A DNA stretch of 64,000 bases from Halopseudomonas litoralis (GCF_900105005.1 NZ_LT629748.1:620001-684000), one strand, 5' to 3'. Counted from the stretch's first letter, positions 47,898 to 58,277 are shown. Program-made: numbers and translations. The notes: generated from the sequence alone by a model not told the origin.

Positions 47898-49013
47898 CTA
47901 GTGGTTGTGACCGGATTCAAATTCATTCTTCTGCAGCTGCGCCTTAAGCACGAAACCGCCCTCGGCAATGTAACTTTCTCCGGGTTCAAGACCGCTCAGG
48001 ACTTCGACCATTTTTCCATCGTCGCGACCGAGCTTCACTGACCGCGGCTCCCAGCGCTCGCCTTCCTGTACAAAAACCGTTGGCTGACCCTCCAAATCAA
48101 TGATCGCACCCTCGGGAACTACGACGTCTACCGGGTACTCGCCAATGGCAATATCACTCTGAACGAACATACCCGGTTTCCATGCGCGGCTCTCATTTGG
48201 CAGGAAGACTCGAGCCAGGCCAGTACGCGTGCGCTCATCTACCGACGGGGCCACATAATCGATGCGAGCATCAACCGGCTCTGGGCCATAGCTGGTACTG
48301 AGACGAACCGGCTGACCAACCTCCACCAACGGTACTTGCTTGGGATAGAGCGCTATGTCAGCCCAGAGAGTAGACACATCCGCGACCACGAAGGCAGTGT
48401 CATCCGGTGACAAATGTTCTCCCAACGTAACGTCCCGATTGATCACCACCCCGTCGATCAGCGATGTGAGGTTGAAGCGTGCAAGCGTTTCAGAACTCTC
48501 TGCCACGGCAAGGGTTTCGCCGGCACTGACCTTGTCGCCGATCTTTGCCCGCACCTCAACGATTTTCGCCGCAAAACGCGGACTGATGTGAGCGACGGCT
48601 TCCTTGTTCAGTTGGATCTCGCCTGGCAATGACACCTGCTGGCGAATGACACCCGCGTCAGCAACGGCAATTTCACCACCGAACTCGCGTAACAGATCAG
48701 CGCTAAGGGTCAGAACCGGCTCTTCGTTCTCCTCGTGGCCTTCGTGGCCCTCAGCCTGACCTTCTTCGGCATGACCGTCATGATCGTCATGTCCTGCTTC
48801 TTCCGCAGCATGGTCACCTTCCCGCTCACCGTGCTCCTCTTCAGAATGTTCTGCTTCAGCTTCTGGCTCTTCCGATTCATGCTGATGCGAAGCTTCCTCC
48901 TCGGTGTGAGCGGCTCGTGTTTCCACTTTTGGATCGGTTACCGCAATTGCGCTGTGAAGCGGCAGCCCTGCCAGGAGCAAACTGCCAAGTACCAGATTCA
49001 ATAGTTTGTTCAT
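47898..49013 (-). CDS. czcB: Heavy-metal RND efflux periplasmic adaptor
   Basis: 371-residue membrane fusion protein. Signal peptide (LLNLVLGSLLLAGLPLHSAIA), then a long His/Glu/Asp-rich segment (residues about 38-95; HEGHEENEEP, HDDHDGHAEEG) suited to metal binding, followed by barrel-sandwich, hairpin and beta-barrel domains (VSLPGEIQLNKEAVAHISPRF, GKMVEVLSGLEPGESYIAEGGFVLKAQL). The C-terminus ends SGHNH. Start and czcC stop overlap (ATGA). Confidence 0.93.
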   Translation of the reverse strand: MNKLLNLVLGSLLLAGLPLHSAIAVTDPKVETRAAHTEEEASHQHESEEPEAEAEHSEEEHGEREGDHAAEEAGHDDHDGHAEEGQAEGHEGHEENEEPVLTLSADLLREFGGEIAVADAGVIRQQVSLPGEIQLNKEAVAHISPRFAAKIVEVRAKIGDKVSAGETLAVAESSETLARFNLTSLIDGVVINRDVTLGEHLSPDDTAFVVADVSTLWADIALYPKQVPLVEVGQPVRLSTSYGPEPVDARIDYVAPSVDERTRTGLARVFLPNESRAWKPGMFVQSDIAIGEYPVDVVVPEGAIIDLEGQPTVFVQEGERWEPRSVKLGRDDGKMVEVLSGLEPGESYIAEGGFVLKAQLQKNEFESGHNH

Positions 49014-50416
49014 CGAGATTCTTCCTGTCGTGACGTTTGCTCTGCACCAGCGGATCCATCCAGGTAGGGCAGACGGAATTCGGACGACACACCGCTTGCG
49101 GTATCGGCTCGGGTAAGAATTTGTCCGCTTCCCGTCAGAGGCTGGCCCGTCAGGGTTTCAAGGGTAATAAGGGTTTGATGGAAGTCGGTGGCGGCGACAA
49201 CCGCGTCGTTCTCGACGGCCAGCACTTGCTGCCGGGCCTGCACGAGTTCGAGATAGGAGAAGCGCCCCACCCTGTAACCGTCCTGAATCAACTCGAGAGT
49301 CTCCCGTGCTTCGGGCAGGATATCGTTACGCAGTACCGTGACCTGGTTACGTGTCTGTTCCAGTTGTGCGTATGCATTGTGTAGCTCGGTAAAAATCTTG
49401 ACCCGTGTTGCCTCCTCTTCCAGATCGAGCTTCGCTAGGCCCTCACGGGCGGCCTGGATATTTCCCTGATTCTGGTCATTAACGCCCAGCGGCATGGAGA
49501 ACTGCAGCACCATTCCGATATCGTTCGTTTCCCGAATGTGTTTGAACCCGGCGCCGACCTCAATGTTCTGTCGGCCGCGAGCGGTAGCGAGTTCAAGCTC
49601 GGCCTCGCGTAACCTGCCCTGTGTCAGAAATCGCTGCAATTGCGGTGCTTGCTCGAGTTGAGTACGAATACGGGCGAAGTCCGGAAGCTCCACCAATGAA
49701 AAAAGTTCCGCGCCCACAATCGCAAAATCCGGTTCACTGTCCCCCCACAAACTTGCCAGGCGGCGCTTGGCATTCGCCAGCCGAACCTCGAGATTGCTAA
49801 CCGCCAGCGCAGCCTGCATCGCATCCGTTCGTGCGCGACCAAGCTCGGCCCTGCTTGCGCTACCAGCGTCGAAACGTCTATTGGCCACGGATTGAGCGGC
49901 TAAAGTCCATTCAACAACCTGCTCGGAGAAATCCAACAATCTCTGGGTTTGCGCCACTTCCAGATAGCGGCTTGCAGCTGCCGCCAGAACATCAAGGCGA
50001 GCAAGCTCGTAATCACGCTCCACCGCCTGGCGCTGCCAACTGCCGACGTCGCGCCGCAAGTTGCGTTTATTACCCATCTCAATGACTTGGCTCAATGCCA
50101 GGGTGGTTTCCATTGCATCAACCCCCGAAAATGCTCCGTTGCCAAGAACATTTTCGACTTCCACGGAAAGAACAGGATTGGGTCGCAGGCCCGCCTGCAG
50201 GGTTCGCGCTTCGGCGGCACGGATTTCATAGGGATAAACAGCCAACTCGGGGCTGGACTGCAGAACACGAGCTAGTGCCTTAGGCAAGGTCAGTATTGCG
50301 GTCTCGCGGTCGGCTGCCCAAGCAAGGTTTGACAACCCCAACATACTGCAGACAAACAGGAGCCTCGCCTGACGCGGCCATCGGGCCGGACGTAGACGAC
50401 AAATAAGGGCGAGCAT
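49010..50416 (-). CDS. czcC: Heavy-metal RND efflux outer-membrane channel
   Basis: 468 residues from ATG 50416, chosen for TGAGGTGG upstream; an in-frame GTG at 50443 would overlap czcS. Signal peptide ending NLAWAAD, then two TolC-like coiled-coil repeats (LPKALARVLQSSPELAVYPYEIRAAEARTLQAGLRPNP; LDLEEEATRVKIFTELHNAYAQLEQTRNQV). It forms the exit duct for CzcAB. It lies 8 bp after czcS. Confidence 0.92.
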   Translation of the reverse strand: MLALICRLRPARWPRQARLLFVCSMLGLSNLAWAADRETAILTLPKALARVLQSSPELAVYPYEIRAAEARTLQAGLRPNPVLSVEVENVLGNGAFSGVDAMETTLALSQVIEMGNKRNLRRDVGSWQRQAVERDYELARLDVLAAAASRYLEVAQTQRLLDFSEQVVEWTLAAQSVANRRFDAGSASRAELGRARTDAMQAALAVSNLEVRLANAKRRLASLWGDSEPDFAIVGAELFSLVELPDFARIRTQLEQAPQLQRFLTQGRLREAELELATARGRQNIEVGAGFKHIRETNDIGMVLQFSMPLGVNDQNQGNIQAAREGLAKLDLEEEATRVKIFTELHNAYAQLEQTRNQVTVLRNDILPEARETLELIQDGYRVGRFSYLELVQARQQVLAVENDAVVAATDFHQTLITLETLTGQPLTGSGQILTRADTASGVSSEFRLPYLDGSAGAEQTSRQEESR

Positions 50417-50424
50417 AAACCACC

Positions 50425-51816
50425 TCACATAAGGTTGAACCACAATTGGAATGTCGTAGGGCCGGCTGTGCTGGTATTTACAGTCACGCTGCCTTGATGG
50501 ATCTGCATGATCGAACGGACGATCGAAAGACCAAGTCCAGTCCCTCCTTCGTCACGTGAGCGCCCGCTATCCACGCGAAAAAATCGCTTGAATATCGCTT
50601 CGGTGTGCTCTTCGGGTATACCGGGGCCATCGTTTGTCACAGACAACACGATAGATTGACCTTGACTCTCGATGAGTATCGGAATGTTGCTGTGGTGAGA
50701 CGCGTGTCTGATGGCGTTCGATAGTAGGTTCGATATGGCTCGCTGCACCATCAGCCTGTCGCCCACGATAACGCCGTCTCCCTGGACGGTCAGCGATATT
50801 CCCTTTTCTTCAGCCATAATATTAAACAGGTCGACTACCTGTTCAGCTTCTCTTTTTAAGGATATTTGATCTGACAGATCAGCTGAATCCGACTGAAGAG
50901 CTTGCGAAAGGTAGAGCATGTCTGAAACGATCCGAGATATTCTGCCGAGCTCTTCTACACATGATTCTAATGTTTCTTTGTATTCGGAGGATAATCTGTC
51001 TCGAGAAAGAGCCACCTGCGCTTTCCCCATTAGATTAGTAATCGGAGATCGCAATTCGTGGGCCAGATCATCCGAAAAATCGGAAAGTTGTTGCACGCCG
51101 CCCTCAAGCCTTCCCAACATGAAATTTACGCTGTCTGCTAGCTCTTTAAGCTCCACGGGCAGACCAGAGGTTATTATTCTTCCATCAAGATCATTTGTGG
51201 TAACGATGGAAGTCAGCTCTCTGAAGTTGCTCAGCGGAGCCATTCCTCGTCGGGCAATCCACCAGGATCCGAACCCAATTAATACCAGGAACAGCGGCAC
51301 CGCTAATATGGTCGAATTCAGGTATGCACTAAGCAGTTCGGAATCATCGGAACGATTACTGAAGAGTACTAGCAGAAAACTCTCATTGCTCCCGGCAATG
51401 CGCACGATGTTAGATTCTATTAGCGCCTCGATGCCATGCTGAGAGAGTCGTTTTTTATATGTATCAGGTTCGACGGCACAAGTACTTCCAGTTAGCAAAT
51501 GACTTGGCACCGAGCCAACCGTAAAATTTAGTTTATTCGGCCTTTGAGCATCGCATACTAGCAGGCCTAGATCTGGATGGCCGGACACTAAGTCGCCCAG
51601 CGGGTGCGAGCTAGTATCTTTAACAAGCGACAGGTTAGACTCTGATATTACATGTTCGATTTGATTTAACTTTTGTTCTAACCTGGACTCGGCAATTATT
51701 CCCAATTGATTGCGCAGCGTCATCCAGGATTGACTGAATATCAAAATAACGAGAATTGATCCCATAACACCTACAGACAATCCAATTCGCAGCGACAAAC
51801 TCAAAGGCTTGGTCAT
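50425..51816 (-). CDS. czcS: Metal-responsive sensor histidine kinase
   Basis: 463 residues: TM1 (LSVGVMGSILVILIFSQSW), a periplasmic domain with two Cys (LLVCDAQR; GSTCAVEP), TM2 (ILAVPLFLVLIGFGSWWIA), HAMP, the H-box DFSDDLAHELRSPITNL and an HATPase domain (NLLSNAIRHA, DGPGIPEE, GGTGLGLSIVRSI). Partner of CzcR by 4-bp overlap. Lower GC and codon bias than the core genes. Confidence 0.9.
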   Translation of the reverse strand: MTKPLSLSLRIGLSVGVMGSILVILIFSQSWMTLRNQLGIIAESRLEQKLNQIEHVISESNLSLVKDTSSHPLGDLVSGHPDLGLLVCDAQRPNKLNFTVGSVPSHLLTGSTCAVEPDTYKKRLSQHGIEALIESNIVRIAGSNESFLLVLFSNRSDDSELLSAYLNSTILAVPLFLVLIGFGSWWIARRGMAPLSNFRELTSIVTTNDLDGRIITSGLPVELKELADSVNFMLGRLEGGVQQLSDFSDDLAHELRSPITNLMGKAQVALSRDRLSSEYKETLESCVEELGRISRIVSDMLYLSQALQSDSADLSDQISLKREAEQVVDLFNIMAEEKGISLTVQGDGVIVGDRLMVQRAISNLLSNAIRHASHHSNIPILIESQGQSIVLSVTNDGPGIPEEHTEAIFKRFFRVDSGRSRDEGGTGLGLSIVRSIMQIHQGSVTVNTSTAGPTTFQLWFNLM

Positions 51817-52487
51817 CCGCGATCCTCAAGGACATACCCTACCCCGCGCAGGGTGTGGATTAGCTTCCTGTCAAAGGGTTCGTCTATTTTGGCGCGCAAC
51901 CTTCGGACAGAGACGTCAACTACGTTAGTGTCACAATCGAAGTTAATGTCCCATACTAACGAAATTATTTGAGTTCTTGTCATAACGACACCAGAATTTC
52001 GCATGAGCAGATGTAATAAGGAAAATTCCTTAACAGTCAGATCGATGCGCTGCCCTGCTCGGTATGCACGATGTCTGGCGGGATCAACCTCAAGGTCAGC
52101 CACTTTCAGAGAGTCGGTTTCAGTCAGTTTCTCACTTCGCCTCAGAAGCGATCTGATTCTTGCCAGCAATTCAGGGAATTCGAAGGGCTTAACCAGATAA
52201 TCATCTGCACCCAGGTCCAATCCTTTCACCTTGTTCGACAGCCTGCCGCTAGCAGTTAACATCATTACGCGCGCATCGCTAGTGCGGCGAATATCCTCCA
52301 ATATCGACCAACCGTCCATGCCAGGCAAATTTACGTCCAATATTACTAAAGCATACTGCTGGCTTTTGAACAGGTGTATTCCATCCGTTCCCGTTAAAGC
52401 GTAGTCAACGGTGTAACCAGATTCGCTTAGACCTTGTTGCAAATATTCGGCTGTCTTCAATTCGTCTTCGATGATCAAGACTCGCAT
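51813..52487 (-). CDS. czcR: Metal-responsive OmpR-family response regulator
   Basis: 224 residues from ATG 52487 (AAAAAGGTGCAACG upstream); the longer frame to 52601 crosses a terminator. Receiver domain with IIEDE acidic pocket, phospho-acceptor Asp in LVILDVNLPGMDGW and Lys in DDYLVKPF; winged-helix domain (LTVKEFSLLHLLMRNSGVVMTRTQI, NVVDVSVRRLRAKID, IHTLRGVGYVLED). First gene of the regulator-pump operon czcR-czcS-czcC-czcB-czcA. Likely ligand of the two ACAAAATTGT palindromes in this region. Confidence 0.92.
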   Translation of the reverse strand: MRVLIIEDELKTAEYLQQGLSESGYTVDYALTGTDGIHLFKSQQYALVILDVNLPGMDGWSILEDIRRTSDARVMMLTASGRLSNKVKGLDLGADDYLVKPFEFPELLARIRSLLRRSEKLTETDSLKVADLEVDPARHRAYRAGQRIDLTVKEFSLLHLLMRNSGVVMTRTQIISLVWDINFDCDTNVVDVSVRRLRAKIDEPFDRKLIHTLRGVGYVLEDRG

Positions 52488-52545
52488 CGTTGCACCTTTT
52501 TGGCCTTCCATCTTCGTGTTCTGATGCGCGGGCGTCGCTAATTGT

Positions 52546-52568
52546 AAAAAAAGCGCCCAAAGGCGCCT
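52546..52568 (-). terminator. Terminator between the small periplasmic gene and czcR
   Basis: On the minus strand GGCGC-CTTTG... pairs GCGCC/GGCGC (52553-52557 with 52562-52566) and is followed by seven T (A-run 52546-52552 on plus). A further 9-bp inverted repeat CATCTCTTG/CAAGAGATG (52573-52581, 52599-52607) lies just upstream of it. Confidence 0.75.
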
Positions 52569-52616
52569 AAAACATCTCTTGTTGAAGGAGTAACTACCCA
52601 AGAGATGAAACTGAAA

Positions 52617-52859
52617 TTATCTGTTCGCTGGATCTGATTTTTCTGTCGTTTTCAAGAATAACTCATCATTATTCAGGATACGCTGCTTACGCTCTTTTAC
52701 TTCATTGCCCTTACGCTCATCAAGAGGCAGACCATATCCGTGACGATCGGCAAGCATCGTCCTCAATTTCAAGCTCCCATCTTCAGCCTGCACTGCTGTA
52801 CTGGCTCCCATCAAGACAAAAGCCATGCTAAATACGGCCATCATGTTGCGATATGTCAT
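52617..52859 (-). CDS. Small exported protein, metal-regulated candidate
   Basis: 80 residues with a signal peptide (MMAVFSMAFVLMGASTAVQAED), mature part about 55 residues, highly charged (SLKLRTMLADRHGYGLPLDERKGNEVKERKQRIL). No Cys and only one His in the mature part. I do not recognise a family. It has its own promoter (GATAAT at 52901-52906, minus) under a CusR-type palindrome, and its own terminator before czcR, so it is an independently controlled periplasmic component of the metal locus. Confidence 0.75.
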   Translation of the reverse strand: MTYRNMMAVFSMAFVLMGASTAVQAEDGSLKLRTMLADRHGYGLPLDERKGNEVKERKQRILNNDELFLKTTEKSDPANR

Positions 52860-52930
52860 AGCGCCCTCGGCTTGGCATTGGGTATGAATTCCATGCCGCT
52901 ATTATCCAGTTCAAGCCTGACGAGAGGATT

Positions 52931-52962
52931 AGCCCTAAATGACAATTTTGTCATTTAGGGCT
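52931..52962. promoter_or_regulatory. CusR/CzcR-type palindromic operator, overlapping the CDF stop codon
   Basis: A perfect 32-bp palindrome with 15-bp arms AGCCCTAAATGACAA around TT. Its core ATGACAATTTTGTCAT (52939-52954) fits the CusR box AATGACAA-NN-TTGTCATT. The centre lies about -52 from the predicted start of the small periplasmic gene on the minus strand. It contains the TGA stop of the upstream CDF gene (52951-52953), so it may also act as a transcript-end hairpin. Confidence 0.75.
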
Positions 52963-53820
52963 CCCTCGCTTTTTTTCTGCTGCATCTGCTCTCGGATGGG
53001 AAATGCCCTGTCTGTAAAAAGCCTCTGTCGAACCCGTTCCACAGCAAGTGTCTGCGGGCGTTACGGTGCGGCTTTCGCAACAGCCGGCCGGTTGTGCCAC
53101 GGCATTCGTTTCACAGCCGGCCTCTTGCTTCGTCACGGCATCAGGTTTACAGCAGCTACTCGATGGGGCTACGACACCAGCTTCACTGCCAGCGCCTTGC
53201 TGTTCATCGCGACCGCGCCACTTTGGCCAAGCATCCCGCCCGACCTGAACGGAAGAGTGCAGGTACAGTAGCGCGAGTGCCACCCCAACGATCAGATCCG
53301 GCCACTGCGACTGGGTCAGCATGACTAGCCCGGCCGCGCCTAACACGCTTAGGTTGGCGATAACATCGTTTCGCGAGCACAACCAAGTCGAGCTCATATT
53401 GATGTCGTCGCTGCGGTGACTATAAAGCAACGCCAGGCAGCTCAGGTTGGCGGCGAGCGCAACAAGACCGATCAGACCCATCCACTCCGCCTCTGGCACC
53501 ACGCCCAAGAAGCTCTTACGGATGGCTTCACCGATAATTAAGATGCTGAATAGTAAAAGAAAGCCACTTTTGAAAAGGGCAGCCCCCGCCCGGGCGCGAG
53601 TGCCACGGTGCAGCACGAAAAGCGAGATGGCATAAACCAGGGTATCGCCGAACATGTCTAGCGAATCGCCGAGCAACGCGGTCGAGTTCACGACCCAGCC
53701 GGCCGTAAACTCGACAACGAACATAACAGCGTTTATGGCAAGCACGATGTAGAGCACCCGGCTCTGCTTCTCGCGCAGTTTGGCAAGCTCACTGCCCTTG
53801 CTGTCGCAGCAATCATCCAT
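52951..53820 (-). CDS. CDF-type cation transporter with Cys-rich C-terminal tail
   Basis: 289 residues from ATG 53820 (GGAAGAGGGTTTGACA upstream). N-terminal MDDCCDSKG, then about five to six helices with TM2 motif GDSLDMFGD and TM5-like SRNDVIANLSVLG, which differ from the His/Asp zinc site of the other CDF in the window. The tail after residue 210 carries four Cys clusters (SSSCCKP, AGCETN, AGCCES, DTCCGT). Soft-metal (Cd, Pb, Zn) export is suggested. Its divergent regulator gene is reduced to a stub. Confidence 0.85.
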   Translation of the reverse strand: MDDCCDSKGSELAKLREKQSRVLYIVLAINAVMFVVEFTAGWVVNSTALLGDSLDMFGDTLVYAISLFVLHRGTRARAGAALFKSGFLLLFSILIIGEAIRKSFLGVVPEAEWMGLIGLVALAANLSCLALLYSHRSDDINMSSTWLCSRNDVIANLSVLGAAGLVMLTQSQWPDLIVGVALALLYLHSSVQVGRDAWPKWRGRDEQQGAGSEAGVVAPSSSCCKPDAVTKQEAGCETNAVAQPAGCCESRTVTPADTCCGTGSTEAFYRQGISHPRADAAEKKRGSPK

Positions 53821-53856
53821 TGTCAAACCCTCTTCCAAGATAACGTTCGATGTTAG

Positions 53857-54054
53857 AAGGACGATCCTCACCAGTCTTGTGCAGCGGTGAACACGATGCT
53901 CGATGACCACATTGTTCATGTGCGATCGCAGATAACTGCTCTACATGAACTTGAGAGGCAGCTTGTTGCACTGAGAGGGCGTTGCTCGGATAAGCGCGAA
54001 GCAACCGATTGTGGGATCTTGGCGGGAATCAGTGAAGGAAGCGAACCGCGCTGA
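53857..54054 (+). pseudogene. MerR-family (CadR/PbrR-type) regulator, C-terminal stub
   Basis: The plus frame reads DDPHQSCAAVNTMLDDHIVHV, then RSQITALHELERQLVALRGRC and DCGILAGISEG, ending at TGA 54052-54054. These are the metal-binding loop and dimerisation helix of CadR/PbrR regulators, with the conserved Cys in SCAAVN, in RGRC and in DCGIL. A stop lies just upstream (TAG 53854-53856), and the whole DNA-binding N-terminus is missing, although it would normally face the divergent exporter. An internal deletion next to the CDF start is implied. Confidence 0.85.
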
Positions 54055-54165
54055 TAGTTGTCAGCGCTATTAAGGTAGGCAAGATCGATTATTTATCCGG
54101 TATATCATTGTTTTATATATGTTTATTAAAACAGGCCTGCGCATTGACATAAAAAACGATATGGG

Positions 54166-54192
54166 AAAAACGCCGGGCTCGGGAACCCGGCG
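54166..54192 (-). terminator. Orphan minus-strand terminator-like hairpin
   Basis: CGCCGGG (54171-54177) pairs with CCCGGCG (54186-54192); on the minus strand it is followed by TTTTTCCC. No minus-strand gene ends here, so it may be left over from a lost gene. The region 54055-54284 is AT-rich and otherwise empty. Confidence 0.5.
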
Positions 54193-54284
54193 GGGACACG
54201 GTAGGAATAGAAGGGCAGCTTAGTGGACGACTGGCCGAGCGGGCCTAATATGACTGCAGTGTTCATGTTTCTCACCAACGACGT

Positions 54285-54304
54285 TGCTGTATATAAATAC
54301 AGTA
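54285..54304. promoter_or_regulatory. LexA (SOS) box upstream of the SRAP gene
   Basis: TGCTGTATATAAATACAGTA matches the gamma-proteobacterial consensus TACTGTATATAAAAACAGTA at 18 of 20 positions, with the CTGT-N8-ACAG core intact. It ends 46 bp before the SRAP start codon. Confidence 0.88.
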
Positions 54305-54350
54305 TTCCTGTGGCAGGCTGGCGTCAATTGAAATCGAGCGGGAGGTGGGT

Positions 54351-55040
54351 ATGTGCGGCCGGTTTGCACAGTATCGAGTGGCTTGGGATTACCTGGCACC
54401 TATTGGTCTGGATGCTCCGCTCCGAAGCGAGGTCACACCCCATCCGATCAATCGGTACAACGTTGCACCGCGGTCCCAAGTCATGACCATACGCAGGGAT
54501 CTGGACGGATTGAGGTTTGAGCCAATGCTCTGGGGTTACGCCCCTTTCTGGGCGAAGGGGAAGCGACCGCCGACTATCAATGCACGCCTGGAAACTGTAG
54601 CGACAAGCAGGTTTTTCAGGAACGTTTGGCAAACTGGAAGGTGTGTCGTACCTGCAGATGGTTGGTACGAATGGGTAGCCGACCCGGCTGAACCTAAGCG
54701 GAAACAGCCGTATTACATCCATAGGCGCGACGGTGAGCCGCTGTACTTTGCCTGTATTGGTCAGTTCCCGCGCAATGATGGCCAGCCCGGTGAGGAGGAT
54801 GGGTTTGTAATAATCACCGCCGACAGTGAAGGAGGTATGGTCGACATCCATGACCGTCGCCCGGTGGTGTTATCTCCGGAGAGCGCGGCAGAATGGTTAG
54901 ATCCGGAGATGGAAGCAGGGCAGGCGGAGCGGGTTTTGCTTGCCAGTGAGCCGGTTGGCCTGTTCAGTTGGCACAAGGTAGCCAAGGAGGTGGGCAACGT
55001 GAGAAATGAAGGGCCCGGGTTGGTTGCGATGATTGGTTAA
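54351..55040 (+). CDS. yedK: SOS response-associated peptidase (SRAP/YedK/HMCES family)
   Basis: 229-residue protein that forms a stable covalent crosslink with abasic sites in single-stranded DNA. ATG 54351 (GGGAGGTGGGT upstream) puts the catalytic Cys at position 2 (MCGRFAQYR). Other SRAP residues: RYNVAPRSQV, PMLWGYAPFWAK, INARLETV, GRCVVPADGWYEW, and the His of DIHDRRPVVL. Carried on accessory DNA beside a broken serine recombinase; LexA control is supported by the upstream box. Confidence 0.93.
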   Translation: MCGRFAQYRVAWDYLAPIGLDAPLRSEVTPHPINRYNVAPRSQVMTIRRDLDGLRFEPMLWGYAPFWAKGKRPPTINARLETVATSRFFRNVWQTGRCVVPADGWYEWVADPAEPKRKQPYYIHRRDGEPLYFACIGQFPRNDGQPGEEDGFVIITADSEGGMVDIHDRRPVVLSPESAAEWLDPEMEAGQAERVLLASEPVGLFSWHKVAKEVGNVRNEGPGLVAMIG

Positions 55041-55043
55041 AGA

Positions 55044-55178
55044 TCACTGCCTGGGCGTAGCGGAGCTGCGATGCATCGCCCATACCCGCTTGACCTGGCT
55101 CTCGCTGCACCCGGCCAGCTTGGCCGTCGCTGCAATGCTGTGACCCGCCGAACGCAGCGCGATGATGCGGTTGTGAAT
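55044..55178 (-). pseudogene. Serine recombinase, C-terminal fragment (left of IS21)
   Basis: Minus-strand reading IHNRIIALRSAGHSIAATAK, LAGCSESQVKRVWAMHR is the C-terminal HTH of a Tn3-resolvase/Hin-type recombinase. It continues the N-terminal fragment at 58353-58865 across the IS21 insertion (target duplication GTGAAT, 55173-55178). Its stop (55044-55046) lies 3 bp after the SRAP stop. Confidence 0.88.
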
Positions 55179-55275
55179 TGTCACCGCCGGAGTAATACTG
55201 ACCCACCAACGCCGACTTAAAATTGACCCACCTGGGCAAAATGGCCGCCTAATCAGATGATCAGAGCGGCGGCCG

Positions 55276-56292
55276 ATGTTGACTCAGGAGGCACTTGTGG
55301 AAATTCATGTATTGCATCGTCAGGGCGACAGTATTCGCGCCATCGCTCAGAAGCTGGGCCTGTCTCGTAACACCGTGCGCCGCTATCTGCGAGACCTGAG
55401 CGCGGTGCCCAGCTATCCAGAGCGACCGCAGCGAGCGACCAAGCTGGATCCCTACAAAGATTATTTACTGGCACGGATCGAATCAGCGAAGCCACACTGG
55501 ATACCTGCAACAGTACTGTTAAGAGAGATTCAGGATCGCGGTTATGCTGGCGGGATCAGCCAGCTCAAGTGCTACGTTGCTGATTTCAAAGCCGTTGAGT
55601 CTGATCCGGTGGTTCGCTTTGAGACGCCCCCAGGCAAACAGATGCAGGTCGACTTTACGACCATTAACCGCCACCGGCGCACGATTAAAGCCTTTGTCGC
55701 CACGCTGGGATTCAGTCGCGCCACGTATGTCCGGTTCTCTGAGCATGAGCGCCAGGAAGATTGGTTAAGTGGCATCGAAGAAGCTTGCCAATACTTCGGC
55801 GGGGTTCCGCAGGAAATCCTGTTCGACAACGCCAAGGCCATCATGATCGAGCGCGATGCATACGGCGAAGGCCGTCATCGCTGGAATGCTCAGCTGTTGT
55901 CTACGGCGCAGGACTATGGCTTTATCGCCCGCGCCTGCCTGCCCTACCGCGCTCGCACCAAGGGCAAGGTTGAACGCTTCAATGGCTATTTGAAGAGCAG
56001 TTTTATCACGCCTCTGGCAGCGACCCTCAATCAAGCCGGATTGCGGTTGGACGTAGCCACGGCCAATGCGCACATAGGTCCGTGGCTGGAGCAGGTAGCG
56101 CATCAGCGCATCCATGGCACCACCGGTATCAAGCCTCAGATTCTGCTGGATCAGGAACGTTTTGAACTCATGCCCCTGCCATCACGGCTACTGGCGACTC
56201 AGCACAGGCCGATATCCACTCGGCCCGTTCCGAGAGAAAGCTTCCAGCATCCCCTCAGCGTGTACGACCGGCTGCTGGAGATCCGTCCATGA
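55276..56292 (+). CDS. istA: IS21 transposase IstA (short class)
   Basis: 338 residues: HTH (VEIHVLHRQGDSIRAIAQKLGLSRNTVRRYL), DDE core (GKQMQVDFTTI; EILFDNAKAIMIE; YRARTKGKVERFNGYLKSSF) and end HPLSVYDRLLEIRP. It belongs to a different IS21 subgroup from the 511-residue IstA at 39643-41178. It overlaps istB by ATGA. Confidence 0.93.
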   Translation: MLTQEALVEIHVLHRQGDSIRAIAQKLGLSRNTVRRYLRDLSAVPSYPERPQRATKLDPYKDYLLARIESAKPHWIPATVLLREIQDRGYAGGISQLKCYVADFKAVESDPVVRFETPPGKQMQVDFTTINRHRRTIKAFVATLGFSRATYVRFSEHERQEDWLSGIEEACQYFGGVPQEILFDNAKAIMIERDAYGEGRHRWNAQLLSTAQDYGFIARACLPYRARTKGKVERFNGYLKSSFITPLAATLNQAGLRLDVATANAHIGPWLEQVAHQRIHGTTGIKPQILLDQERFELMPLPSRLLATQHRPISTRPVPRESFQHPLSVYDRLLEIRP

Positions 56293-56433
56293 ATCTGCAG
56301 CACCAACGTATTCAGCAGGCCTGCGCAGACCTCAAGCTTGACACCCTGGCCAGCGAATGGGCGGCAATCGCCGACCATTCAGCCTCGCACGAGGCCACAT
56401 TGGCTGACTTCCTGGAGCAGCTATTAAACCTAG

Positions 56434-58277
<1,844 letters not shown>

